A DNA stretch of 15,295 nt from Phoronis ovalis (lineage: Eukaryota > Phoronida > Phoronidae): positions 1,799-17,093 of the forward strand of contig JAOXYB010021781.1 of assembly GCA_028565635.1 (NCBI GenBank), given 5' to 3'. The notes under the pieces are model-generated. The model made no database searches, was not told where the DNA came from, and saw only the letters and a program-made list of their open reading frames with translations. Shown in pieces: positions 1-7,528 of the stretch; within the stretch, counting starts at the first letter, position 1, and every line of letters begins with the position of its first letter. Both the position numbers and the translations under genes were made by a program.

Positions 1-102
1 TTATCTTAGGGTGCAGTACCATAACGAGTATTTGTTATCTTAGGGTGCAGTACCATAACGAGTATTTGTTATCTTGGGGTGCAGCACCATAACGAGTATT
101 TT
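1..102. repeat. 34-bp tandem repeat array, cut by the window edge
   Basis: Three head-to-tail copies of a 34-bp unit lie at 1-34, 35-68 and 69-102. Copies 1 and 2 are identical. Copy 3 differs at three positions: A to G after CTT, T to C in GCAGTACC, and the last base. The array starts at base 1, so it probably continues to the left and its true copy number is unknown. There are no spacers between units. Each unit contains GGTGCAGTACC, an imperfect inverted repeat, and in copy 3 it becomes the perfect GGTGC-A-GCACC. This is a minisatellite; no coding role is visible. Confidence 0.95.
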
Positions 103-963
103 ACTCATGAGTATCGTGCAGATCTGCAAGCATACATATAGAAAGCTGTGGGCAAACTAACAGGCTATAATTATTTCCAGAGCTGTTATTGCTGAAGTAA
201 GAACCCAAGTAAGAAGTATATGCGTGAATAGCTAGTGTTACATTAAAAGTAATCGATGCAGGTAGTCTTTATTAGATGGAAGAAAAATATATAATTGAAA
301 AACCTATTAAAATTTTAAACCTGTAATAAAATGAAACTAACACCTACAATTGCGGGCCGGTAATTGCAGATGGGCATTTCAACGACAATCGTTTAAAGGT
401 ATCCTACTGCTCGTCCCACATTTGTGTTGATAGACGAAACTTCACTGTAATTTTGGGAAAATAAAATATAATAGAATATACACAACCCTATAGAAAAGTG
501 AAAACTAATAGGTATTATTGGGAATATATATCAGAAATGGATGTGGAAATAAAGGTTTGTGATTTATTCAGAGTACCTAATCCCATTTGAAATCAAACAT
601 TTCTACAATGTTCATCTCATGCTCTCATTGTTCACAAATTAGAAGCTCCATCTTACAGCTGTTCCAATGCGTAAAACTGAAAATACTCGAGAGTAATTCC
701 AGTAGCACGGCTGCTTTAATTATAGACCCAGACTTTGTCTAGTAAATCATTTCCCGACATCCAGGACCTCTTTTACTGGTAACACGATTATAATCAAACT
801 TTCTAAACGCATACTTTAACACGGAAACGAATGCTAATAGCCCGTAATGAAACGTCTTATAGTCTAACAAAAATTTCTTGTTAAAGACCATTTTATTACG
901 TGTATATAATTAAAGATATACACGCAGCAAAAAAAGCTTTGTTTTATGCATTGTATCGCTTCC
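103..963. other. Intergenic, no gene seen
   Basis: This is AT-rich sequence without an open frame of useful length and without a splice-flanked exon that I could support. I saw no tRNA-like A/B boxes and no long inverted repeat. Confidence 0.6.
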
Positions 964-991
964 AGCTAGGATAGTTTTATATATCCTAGCT
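964..991. repeat. Perfect 10-bp inverted repeat (hairpin)
   Basis: AGCTAGGATA at 964-973 is followed by an 8-base spacer and its exact reverse complement at 982-991. The octamer GCTTCCAG occurs on each side in the same orientation, at 958-965 and 989-996, overlapping the arms. The core CTAGGATA/TATCCTAG recurs in the palindrome at 3701-3720. It could be a tiny foldback or a footprint of an excised element; the function is unknown. Confidence 0.8.
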
Positions 992-1061
992 TCCAGAAAG
1001 CGAAGTTGGAATCGCCGAGAATGGTAATTGCCACAAGGCGGGGGGGGAGGCAGTCAATATG

Positions 1062-1307
1062 AAAGTGAGTACGCATGTTCCAACAAAATTTCGCATGAAA
1101 GTGTCAGTATGTTTTTCGAACCGCCGGCCTTAGGGTCTTTTTTGGCTAAAATCACGACACTTCCGTAGGGGTGTTTTTTCCCAAAAGTCACTTCCTTAGG
1201 AGTGTATTTTTTCAAAAACTGACTTCCTTAGGGGTATATTTTTTTGCAGAATTTCACTTTGTAAGGGGTTTTTTGAAAACCCATGTTGGAACATGTGTAC
1301 CCACTTT
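1062..1307. mobile_element. MITE-like element: 24-bp inverted ends enclosing degenerate tandem units
   Basis: The 24-base arm at 1062-1085 and the reverse complement of 1284-1307 match at 22 of 24 positions and share CATGTTCCAACA. Between them, about five degenerate units of 27-34 bp run in tandem: 1128-1158, 1160-1190, 1191-1222, 1223-1256 and 1257-1283. Their common plan is CTTCCTTAGGGGTG followed by a T run, then CAAAA and TCA. The last unit ends exactly where the right arm begins. There is no coding capacity beyond a chance frame through the repeats. Inverted ends around a short non-coding core fit a non-autonomous DNA transposon or a foldback minisatellite. I could not identify target-site duplications, so the mobile-element label is inference. 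Confidence 0.5.
1128..1283 (+). repeat. Degenerate ~32-bp tandem repeat inside the inverted-repeat element
   Basis: There are five units of unequal length (27-34 bp). They share a TTAGGGG-like block, a run of five to seven T residues and a short A-rich segment. The units at 1191 and 1223 begin with identical CTTCCTTAGG; the outer units are more diverged. Unit length is not a multiple of three, so the array is not a coding repeat. TTAGGG occurs here only as part of longer units, so this is not telomeric sequence. Confidence 0.8.
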
Positions 1308-1968
1308 ATACCCCCGGGGAAATTATCTGGAGATAGTCAAGATGGAGGCTTACGGCTATATATAGAGTGGGTCCTGAATTGTTTTTTTTTAGCAAGCTAA
1401 AGTTCAGTAAACTGTTTTTGGCAAGAAAAAAGTTAAGAGGATCGGGTGTTAGGACCGGGCCGGCCGGCCGGGCTGCACTCCTACTCAAAATTTTAAGTAC
1501 TCACCGGGTACTGGTCATACTGTGCTAGGGTGCCATTTTTTCTATTAAAGAAAATGTTGATTGTTGTCATTATCAAAACGTCAGACAATTGATGATGTTA
1601 TTTTTTCGTAATGAGTTAAAAATACATATTTAAAAAGTTATTGAAAAGACAAATGTTCTCGCGTCTTTAGTGAAAAACCGGCTACAGAGGTATGTAAATT
1701 TAGATTATGTAAGTTTCGTTTAACTAATACTAATTAATATATTTGCAAAAAAAAATTCAAAAAGATTAAAAATATGCTGCAAAAATGTTCATAAAAATTT
1801 AACCCAACCTGAAATCTTTCGTATATAAAATGCGCCTGAAAAGAAGATCAAGTGAAAAAGATTTCCAATATATACCTAATTAATTAATAATGACTCTCAC
1901 CCAATTTCCTCGTTGATCATGACAACAATGTGTGTTTATAGTAATTGATTGATTGATCAAAAGTATTT
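1308..1968. other. Intergenic; GC-only run in AT-rich sequence
   Basis: No gene is supported here. Bases 1455-1473 are nineteen consecutive G or C residues containing the palindrome GGCCGGCCGGCC, a strong composition break in AT-rich surroundings. A TATATATAG at 1357-1365 could be a core promoter element but has no gene downstream that I can see. The rest is AT-rich with poly-A and poly-T runs. Confidence 0.55.
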
Positions 1969-2070
1969 TATATATAAGCCTATTATCATTACTGTAACCA
2001 GACACAGGCTTTACAGAAATAAAGAACACGTTTAATTAGTAGATTTGATAAAAATCTTTTAAAGGTAAGT
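1969..2070 (+). promoter_or_regulatory. Possible TATA promoter plus short non-coding exon ending at a splice donor
   Basis: TATATATAAG at 1969-1978 is followed about 30 bases later by CCAGAC, an initiator-like position. At 2061-2070 there is a strong consensus splice donor, AAAG/GTAAGT, with the cut after 2064. A non-coding first exon of about 65 bases would fit between them. It could belong to the gene starting at 3328 or to an unseen transcript. Each signal is common in AT-rich DNA, so this is only a candidate. Confidence 0.15.
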
Positions 2071-3165
2071 TTTTAATATTTCTCATTTTATGTAAACGTG
2101 ATATACTGGGTTTAGAAATCGAATTCAAATATCCAACTTAGAGCATAAACGATATTACTATGTAACGAGTTGATTTATACGTAGAACTAGATAAAGAACT
2201 ATAATGTGACGATGGTCGTGGGCGAAAGCTGCGCTTATGATCTTATTCATACACTTTGAAATACGGCCAGTTTGACCAATAGTGCAATTCAGAATTTGCC
2301 ATATTTTATTCGCTGAAAAATAAAACATTTCCTCGGAACGATATAATTCCTACCCCATCGATGTTTTCATCGCAACTGTTTTTAAATATTGTTAGTATAT
2401 TTTGCTTATCCCATTCTCACATAGTTAATTTCAGAATGTCGCATTTATAATAATCCGCTAGCAGGGATTCATTTACAATATTACTAATATTTATTAGGAT
2501 ATATATATGATATACATTTTTAATGATATTAGTAAGATTAAGCATTTTAAGGTGAATATAAAGGTGTCTTTTAGCAGTTAGTTAAAGACGGGAACTGAGT
2601 ATGAACTACACATTTAAATAATTCTTTAAAATAGTCGATATCGTTGCTCCGTCTCGAAATTAATTTAAAATTGTTTTTTATATGTACATTTAGGTTTTTT
2701 GAGATAACAAAATGTTATTAAGATATGATACTAAAATATATTGTTTAAATATATTTATTGGCTACGACATTTAAAAAACTTACGTATGTATTCAAAATAA
2801 CAAAAAAGAATTATATCCAGAGTCATTCATTTGTAATAATGGCTGTTTATATGTGTTATGCAATTTTTAAAGAAATTATTTCTCTAATCGCTCATGATTA
2901 TATAGTAATATATTTTGCTTGATCAACTTTATTAGCCTTATTAAGTTTTCTTTAGATGATTCCAAATATTTTACGGAAGGGTAAATGGTAAAATATATTG
3001 TAAAACAAACAAAATTAAGTTGTATAACCGCAAAGTATTATAAACTAATTTACTTACAAATAAACGTTATTGATGGCTACGTTAGGGTAAATGTTAAGTT
3101 CAAATTCCCTGAAGTTATTTTTTATGAAAACAAATCAACAAAATTCGCCTTGTGCCTGCCCACAA
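2071..3165. other. Intergenic, upstream of the TEX26-like gene
   Basis: This is very AT-rich sequence. A 10-bp inverted repeat (TTACTAATAT at 2481-2490 and its complement at 2526-2535) surrounds a 35-base loop. A pyrimidine-rich acceptor-like site ends at 2955 (TTTTCTTTAG) and could pair with the donor at 2065, but no coding exon follows. The open frame at 2985-3200 has no recognisable features and is treated as chance. Confidence 0.5.
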
Positions 3166-3173
3166 GTAAACAA
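3166..3173 (+). promoter_or_regulatory. Forkhead-type site GTAAACAA
   Basis: The octamer matches the forkhead core RYAAAYA. It lies 57 bases before a TATAAA box and about 155 bases before the start codon. FOXJ1, a forkhead factor, drives motile-cilium genes in animals, and the downstream gene looks ciliary or sperm-related, so the placement is suggestive. The heptamer GTAAACA also occurs elsewhere in the window on either strand (near 9990, 14375 and 15045), so chance is likely enough. I saw no RFX X-box nearby. Confidence 0.2.
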
Positions 3174-3222
3174 GATCACCTATCAACATGGCCACCTTAG
3201 AGACACAACAATAACAACCAGG

Positions 3223-3228
3223 TATAAA
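3223..3228 (+). promoter_or_regulatory. TATAAA box, candidate core promoter
   Basis: TATAAA lies 105 bases before the start codon at 3328. Transcription starting some 30 bases downstream, near CTCAATG around 3256, would give a 5' leader of about 70 bases with no splice needed. The motif is short and the region AT-rich, so support is modest. Confidence 0.3.
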
Positions 3229-3327
3229 CACCCGGATGTTAGTTCTCAATGTGATTACTAGAAAAATGGTAATATACTCACATAGAGAATATATACAGTA
3301 GTTAGTAGGAAAAAGATACTAAAAAAT

Positions 3328-3423
3328 ATGGCAGAAGTGGATATTTTACTACCCCCTCGTACTCCAGACACTCCTGTAGGGTCGTCTGAGTACGGAAAAT
3401 ATGACGACGAGCTCGATGTTCAG
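3328..3423 (+). CDS. TEX26-like exon 1 (residues 1-32)
   Basis: The ATG at 3328 has A at -3 and G at +4, a good context. An in-frame TAG at 3283-3285 closes the frame upstream, and no other in-frame ATG lies between. The exon encodes a short acidic, proline-containing leader: LLPPRTP at 7-13 and KYDDELD at 24-30. It ends at CAG/GTAAGT, a strong donor in phase 0. This leader shows no domain. The weak point is the assignment to the gene: it rests on frame and donor strength, since the next exon is 1139 bases away. Confidence 0.7.
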
Positions 3424-6400
3424 GTAAGTTTTATATTGTAGTATAATTATTGTGTGGCCTGAGCATCGGGGACTTACCGATTAGCCCATGCAGGCTCTAT
3501 ATGAACAGTTGGACAGTACAACCGCGTATCTTTTCCCCTCTTTTTTCATGGACGATTACTGTACGTTCTAAACAGAAAATATATAGTGACATTTCAATTA
3601 CGGAAGTAGAAGCTATCCGAGCGCCGGTCCGTGCAGTGGTTTCGCTCAACAGCGGTTTCGAATCGTCAGTATTTACTGGGGTTTTTACTAATAGTTATAT
3701 CTAGGATATATATATCCTAGGCCCGGGATCCTAGGTTATAACAGTCCCAGTTCCCGAGCGCCATGAAATCAATCGTCATCTGTGAATTTTCAGTCCTTAT
3801 AACTGAAATGGCACTCTGACACTTCGTTCTGCCGTGATATAATTATCTAGTAAATTAAGTTTGCAATTGTTTTTAGAAGCCTGAATTACTCGCCCCGTTA
3901 AAGCGAAAGAGAGTGGGACAGGAGCTGAGACTTGCGGGATAAATTGTAGTTTAGCTATCTCTCTCACATATATGTGTAAAAATCTAAGCAGTTGCATAAT
4001 TAAAATTGAAGTAGCAATAAATGATTCAAATTTTATCTTATCTATTTTTAACTCGGAAATTAAGTGCCATGGTTAGTCCATAGATGTATAGTTGTATAAA
4101 TTCAAGAGGCATTTATATAGTTTAGCAAAATAGTTAAATGTAGGTAAAATCAATTTTTAATGCAGATTAATCACTGAATTGCATATAAAATTCTATTTAA
4201 TGTTCCGTGTTTATTGAACATGCTACTCTCAAATTGTAACCACAGAGTACATTTCTTTATCATCCCTGTAGCGACACTGTAGTGCAGAGTTGATTTTGCC
4301 AACCCTTAAGTTTCAGTTTATTTCTATTGGCTTGTTTTATAACCTCCAATAAAACGCGAATTTAATTTGCAATGTAAGCAATACTCCCGGGGCAATACTT
4401 TTAAATCACACAGTCGGCATGACTTGACAAACGTTTGATTCTCCCGTGAATTACTGTTACAATACTTTAATGAAAATTTAATTTAAAACGTTAACGAGTC
4501 AGCTAGATATCAGTAACATACTTGACACCGGCACTTAACAACACTTTGTTCCGTTTTTATAGCTAGGAGACGAAATTTTAACATCGGGTTTCGCGCAGCA
4601 TCTACACAGATACTATCCAAAAGCAAGTCCAGAAGATCAAAACACCTGTTTAAAACTTCTTAATAGATTACAAGCTGCAGGAAGCAGAAAGGAAACTCAA
4701 AAACTAAAAATACAACGTCCAAAAACGGCAATGGCATCACTAGGAAGAACTACACCGTCAAAGCACAACCATCCTTTGGATCCGTTTCGAACGACATATG
4801 TCAAGGAATATCCAGAAAAGGGACCTTTAGACACTACAGCTGAAAGGTATTTAATATATTTTAACGAGTAGCTAGATAATCTGTGAAAAAATCATGTCAT
4901 GTTTATAATACTGTTATTAGTTGCCTTTTCGCTAATAGGCTTTGTCTTTTTGTATATTTTGTTATATTTTAATTTTTTAAAATTTTAATGAGTAATTTTT
5001 AGATTTTGAAAATTTTCCAATTTGAGAAATTAATTAACTTTTTTGATTTATTTCAAAGGCCGATGACTTCTCAGCTAGTGGCTAGTTATGATTTAGATGG
5101 CCCAATAGGAAATACAACATATGATCAGGAATATCACAAAAAATCAGAAAGGCCAGCAAAAGCAGTCCGGTCAGGATCATCAACTGGAAACAGACGCAAT
5201 AACCCTCATCCACTCCAGGTATGACTTCCGGTTTATATACGCATCGATATTCGATTGTTTTTGTACTGAATCTATATTACAAATGATACAGCATATATTT
5301 TATTGTGTAAATGATAATAAACATTGAAAGAAAAAAATCAATAAATACTAAACTAACCATTATAAATGATGATACAGTGAAAATTTATTTATATACTATG
5401 AATTGACCCTAATTCTCCATGCTGGCTGTGATGGCCGAGTGGTTAAGGCGTTGGACTTGAAATCCAATGGGATCTCTCCCTCGCAGGTTCGAATCCTGCT
5501 CGCAGCGATTACTTTTTTTTACAAATGAATTTCTATTTTTTCTTTTTGATCAAGGTTTTATTATTTTTTAGTATTAATTAATTTGTCATATTTACAGTCT
5601 TTCACTGTATGGAAATTTCCAAGAGAAGGAAAATCTCAATCCCACCTTGGTCAGCCTCTAACTGACGACCTATTGGATAAAGTACTCAGAGGCCAACTTA
5701 GATCAACCTATCAAAATGATTATATTGGAGTACCACAAGGTAAGACATTCCTTAATTTGAAATTCAAGCGTACAATTTTGTAAAATGCGTTTCGCGTAAA
5801 TAAATTTTGATTCAATTGTTCTATTTTAAAAGTCAAAGACGTTTGTCAATGACATTGGAATATTTCTATATCTAATGAATTTTTAGTTTTTTTATTTTCT
5901 AACACTGACACTTCAATTAAATTATTTTAACAAATATGCTTTTTTAGGATATACTGTCAAAAACTATTACAATATACCAGGCTCAAAAGATTGGAAAGCC
6001 GACATCCCCTATACATTAGATTCCTTACAGAGAGCCTCTTATCAGCATCCTAGTCAACATCCGACTTTAAAAAATAATACTACAAGATTTGGTTGTACAG
6101 GTGACAGACAAATGCCAGCTTATGGCACAGGTAAGCAAAACATAATATATTTTGTTATTTTTAGAAGAAAATTATATTTCTAAGAACCTAAAAAAATAAT
6201 GTAAATGTAAATATTAATGTTAAATTTGTATTCTACAAATTAGTGTATGCTGAGAACCAGTGTTCAGAAATTAATGGTCAATATATCACCCATCCCAGTG
6301 ACATACGGAAGAAGAATAAATGAAGGCACATGCTAAAATAGTACAACATCCAATTTTTATCCAGTTTATTTCAAAAGTTAATTTGTTTTTGTATCAACAT

Positions 6401-7528
6401 TTTTCACGTTAACTGCTATTTTTGAAATATGAAAAATAAAGAAACTTTATCTTTTACATAGTTCCTACGTCAAATCCGATCTATATGAATAAGAAAACCA
6501 AGACCCATTACGTGTCTGAGTATTGTGAAAAGGCTCCAGGAAATATGCAATCAACAGGCCTAGGCATAGAGAGCGTGGAGGACATACCAACAGGTATATA
6601 TAGGCATTTTGTAAATATTGTCTATCTCTGCGTTAAAAGATCTATTACTATTTTAAAATGTTTTCACATTTCACCACAAGGGAACTTGATGGGCAAAGTA
6701 TAAAATTGCCATGCTGAGTAAAATGGATTTTATGTGAACTATCTATGTTAATAAGTGAAAAAATATCAAAAAAAGTACATACTGAGTTTTTACACACATT
6801 TTGACAATCTATCCTGTACAACCAAACAAAGATTTCGGTTCATATCTTATTTAGAATGGTTTATAACCAGTAATGGCCACGAGCACTATACATTAGTTCT
6901 TTCTAATCATGTTATCAGAAGATAGCTCTTTAATTTCATATTGCTAATTTATTACTTGATGAAATGCAAAGTATCACATCTTATGATGTATTGTATATTG
7001 TACACATAACGCCCATTATGTAAACCATTTTCATCTTTCTCCCATGTGCTGCCTACAGTTGTTTCTTAGAAAATATTTAGGATTTTCTTTCAAAAAGTGT
7101 AAGTTTAAAAGCACGTTTAATTTTATGTTACATGCATGTACTTCATTTTATACATTGCACGTTTGTTCTTTTGTTTTATGCTTTAATACACGCGTGCATC
7201 ATATTTTCTGAAACTGGGCTGTAAGCCGCAGCGATGTTGCCTGCATCAGTGACTGAATTTTAGAATTTTTATTATCATTTTAAACTCTGTCAATGCTGCA
7301 TCCCTACGGAAAATTCCGTCAAAAGAATACTTTTTTCAATTGGGCTTAATTAAAAATCATTTCAGCAAGCGTCACGATCTTATTCTATCCTTCTGTATTT
7401 CAGGCCGCTTTTCATGTCGACCAGGAAGCGTCTCAGGTAGCAGATATGGCCGTCCAAGAATCCCGTCAGCAACAAGTTTCTCGTATACAGAACCTAAGTG
7501 GGTTTCTACGTGGGTCGGTCCACAATAA
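3328..7528 (+). CDS. TEX26: TEX26-like protein, seven exons, 373 aa (whole gene span)
   Basis: Joining 3328-3423, 4563-4846, 5059-5218, 5598-5739, 5948-6130, 6462-6593 and 7404-7528 gives 1122 coding bases, 373 residues and a stop, with GT-AG at every intron and no frame break. The family call rests on blocks I recall in the same order in vertebrate TEX26: a YxLxxPIxNxTxYxxEY block (137-152), a TVWKFP/LxxVLRxQL block (183-214), then RFGC (274-277), VP (289-290) and KTHYVSEY (302-309). Four [ST]-x-Y-x-x-[ED]-Y motifs lie at 109-115, 146-152, 216-222 and 303-309, resembling repeats of axonemal microtubule-binding proteins. There is no signal peptide or membrane segment, and only four cysteines (61, 277, 310, 337). 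The likely place is the sperm flagellum or motile cilium, which is inference from the family. My recollection of the human protein is roughly 290 residues, so this one is longer. Confidence 0.65.
3424..4562 (+). other. Intron 1 (1139 bases)
   Basis: It runs from GTAAGT to CCGTTTTTATAG. The first 540 bases are less AT-rich than the rest and hold the 20-bp palindrome at 3701-3720. The direct octamers GCAATACT at 4378-4385 and 4392-4399 flank CCCGGG at 4386-4391. Open frames at 3450-3704 (+) and 3797-3997 (-) lie inside it but show nothing recognisable. The GC-richer patch may be a decayed insertion; no terminal repeats were found. Confidence 0.7.
3701..3735. repeat. 20-bp perfect palindrome with adjacent CCTAGG and CCCGGG sites
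   Basis: CTAGGATA at 3701-3708, then TATA, then TATCCTAG at 3713-3720 make a perfect palindrome. It is followed by CCCGGG (3722-3727), and CCTAGG occurs at 3716-3721 and 3730-3735. The same CTAGGATA/TATCCTAG stem appears at 964-991 with a different spacer. Function unknown; it could be a foldback footprint or a cruciform-prone site. Confidence 0.8.
4563..4846 (+). CDS. TEX26-like exon 2 (residues 33-127, split codon)
   Basis: The exon opens after a pyrimidine-rich acceptor (CCGTTTTTATAG) and ends GAAAG/GTATTT in phase 2. Residues 43-71 look helical (HLHRYYPK, then CLKLLNRLQ). A basic linker follows, with KLKIQRPK at 79-86. The first tyrosine motif, TTYVKEY, is at 109-115 and is followed by PEKGP. 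This segment is not in the part of vertebrate TEX26 that I recall best, so it may be a lineage-specific N-terminal extension. Confidence 0.88.
5059..5218 (+). CDS. TEX26-like exon 3 (residues 127-180)
   Basis: The acceptor is TTTATTTCAAAG; the first G completes AGG (Arg127). It encodes YDLDGPIGNTTYDQEY at 137-152, the block most like vertebrate TEX26, followed by HKKS. A basic, Ser/Asn/Arg-rich low-complexity stretch (158-178) follows. The donor is CAG/GTATGA in phase 0. The second tyrosine motif is TTYDQEY at 146-152. Confidence 0.9.
5425..5507 (+). tRNA. tRNA-Ser (anticodon UGA), inside intron 3
   Basis: An 83-base class II tRNA without encoded CCA. The acceptor stem pairs GCTGTGA (5425-5431) with TCGCAGC (5500-5506), with one G-T pair; the discriminator base is G5507. 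The A box is TGGCCGAGTGG and the B box GGTTCGAATCC. The anticodon stem TTGGA/TCCAA encloses the loop CTTGAAA with anticodon TGA at 5458-5460, reading UCA serine codons. The long variable arm GGGA-TCTC-TCCC is typical of serine tRNA. No intron interrupts the gene. It is transcribed by RNA polymerase III from internal boxes, in the same direction as the host mRNA gene. All key positions look intact, so it is likely functional. Confidence 0.97.
5513..5520 (+). terminator. RNA polymerase III terminator (T8)
   Basis: Eight consecutive T residues begin six bases after the discriminator of the tRNA-Ser gene. A run of four or more T on the coding strand is the normal Pol III stop. It does not stop Pol II, so the host pre-mRNA should read through. 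Confidence 0.9.
5598..5739 (+). CDS. TEX26-like exon 4 (residues 181-228)
   Basis: The acceptor is CATATTTACAG and the donor CAAG/GTAAGA, in phase 1. It encodes FTVWKFP at 182-188, then PLTDDLLDKVLRGQL at 200-214, which looks helical, then the third tyrosine motif STYQNDY at 216-222. The Trp-Lys-x-Pro and L-x-x-x-x-x-QL order is shared with vertebrate TEX26 as I recall it. Reading through the donor meets a stop at 5781-5783, so retention would truncate the protein. Confidence 0.9.
5948..6130 (+). CDS. TEX26-like exon 5 (residues 228-289)
   Basis: The acceptor is GCTTTTTTAG and the donor ACAG/GTAAGC; both ends are phase 1 and the length is 183, so skipping keeps the frame. It encodes TVKNYYNIPG at 230-239, IPYTLDSL at 247-254 and TRFGCTGDRQMPAYGT at 273-288. 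The Phe-Gly-Cys followed by a Pro-x-x-Gly-x-x-Pro spacing into the next exon is the second block that points to TEX26. No tyrosine motif of the repeat type is present here. Confidence 0.88.
6131..6461 (+). other. Intron 5 (331 bases)
   Basis: AT-rich, from GTAAGC to TTATCTTTTACATAG. It contains AATAAA strings (one near 6313) that would be read only if the intron were retained or polyadenylation occurred early. No other feature is seen. Confidence 0.6.
6462..6593 (+). CDS. TEX26-like exon 6 (residues 289-333)
   Basis: The acceptor is CTTTTACATAG and the donor ACAG/GTATAT. It is 132 bases and phase 1 at both ends, so it can be skipped in frame like exon 5. It encodes VPTSNP at 289-294, then KKTKTHYVSEY at 299-309 with the fourth tyrosine motif, followed by CEKAPGN. 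The weaker GTATAT donor allows a read-through alternative that adds about 36 codons and stops at 6701-6703. Confidence 0.85.
6594..7403 (+). other. Intron 6 (810 bases)
   Basis: It runs from GTATAT to CCTTCTGTATTTCAG, the best acceptor tract in the gene. Apart from the read-through frame at its start I see no exon, RNA gene or repeat in it. Confidence 0.6.
7404..7528 (+). CDS. TEX26-like exon 7 (residues 333-373 and stop)
   Basis: The first two bases complete Gly333. The 41-residue tail is rich in Arg, Gly and Ser (RFSCRPGSVSGSRYGRPR at 334-351) and ends in an aromatic stretch, KWVSTWVGPQ. It reaches TAA at 7526-7528, followed directly by a second TAA. It carries no tyrosine repeat motif. 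I do not recognise the tail in vertebrate TEX26, whose C-terminus I remember as helical. The strong acceptor and continuous frame support it, but an alternative last exon cannot be excluded. Confidence 0.75.

Larger units (their letters stand above)
5219..5597 (+). other. Intron 3 (379 bases), host of a tRNA gene
   Basis: It runs from GTATGA to CATATTTACAG. The first 200 bases are AT-rich and featureless. The tRNA-Ser gene occupies 5425-5507 and its T8 terminator 5513-5520, leaving 77 bases to the acceptor of exon 4. Confidence 0.85.

Noticed and set aside
1-102. CRISPR array or telomeric repeat
   Set aside because: The 34-bp units are directly contiguous without spacers, and TTAGGG occurs only once per unit within a longer sequence.
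1171-1365. 64-codon frame through the tandem units
   Set aside because: It only reads across the T-rich minisatellite; unit length is not a multiple of three and there is no splice or start context.
2985-3200. 71-codon frame upstream of the gene
   Set aside because: Low-complexity AT-driven composition with no motif; it overlaps the putative promoter region.
3640-3670. B-box-like GGTTTCGAATC suggesting a tRNA-derived SINE
   Set aside because: The match has an extra base, no A box lies at the right distance, and there is no A-rich tail.
3450-3704. 84-codon frame in intron 1
   Set aside because: No recognisable domain and not joined in frame by good splice sites; probably due to the GC-richer patch.
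5121-5327. 68-codon frame overlapping exon 3
   Set aside because: It is a shifted-frame shadow of the real exon and runs into the intron.
5366-5440. C/D snoRNA suggested by ATGATGA in intron 3
   Set aside because: No CTGA D box and no terminal stem follow within the normal snoRNA length.
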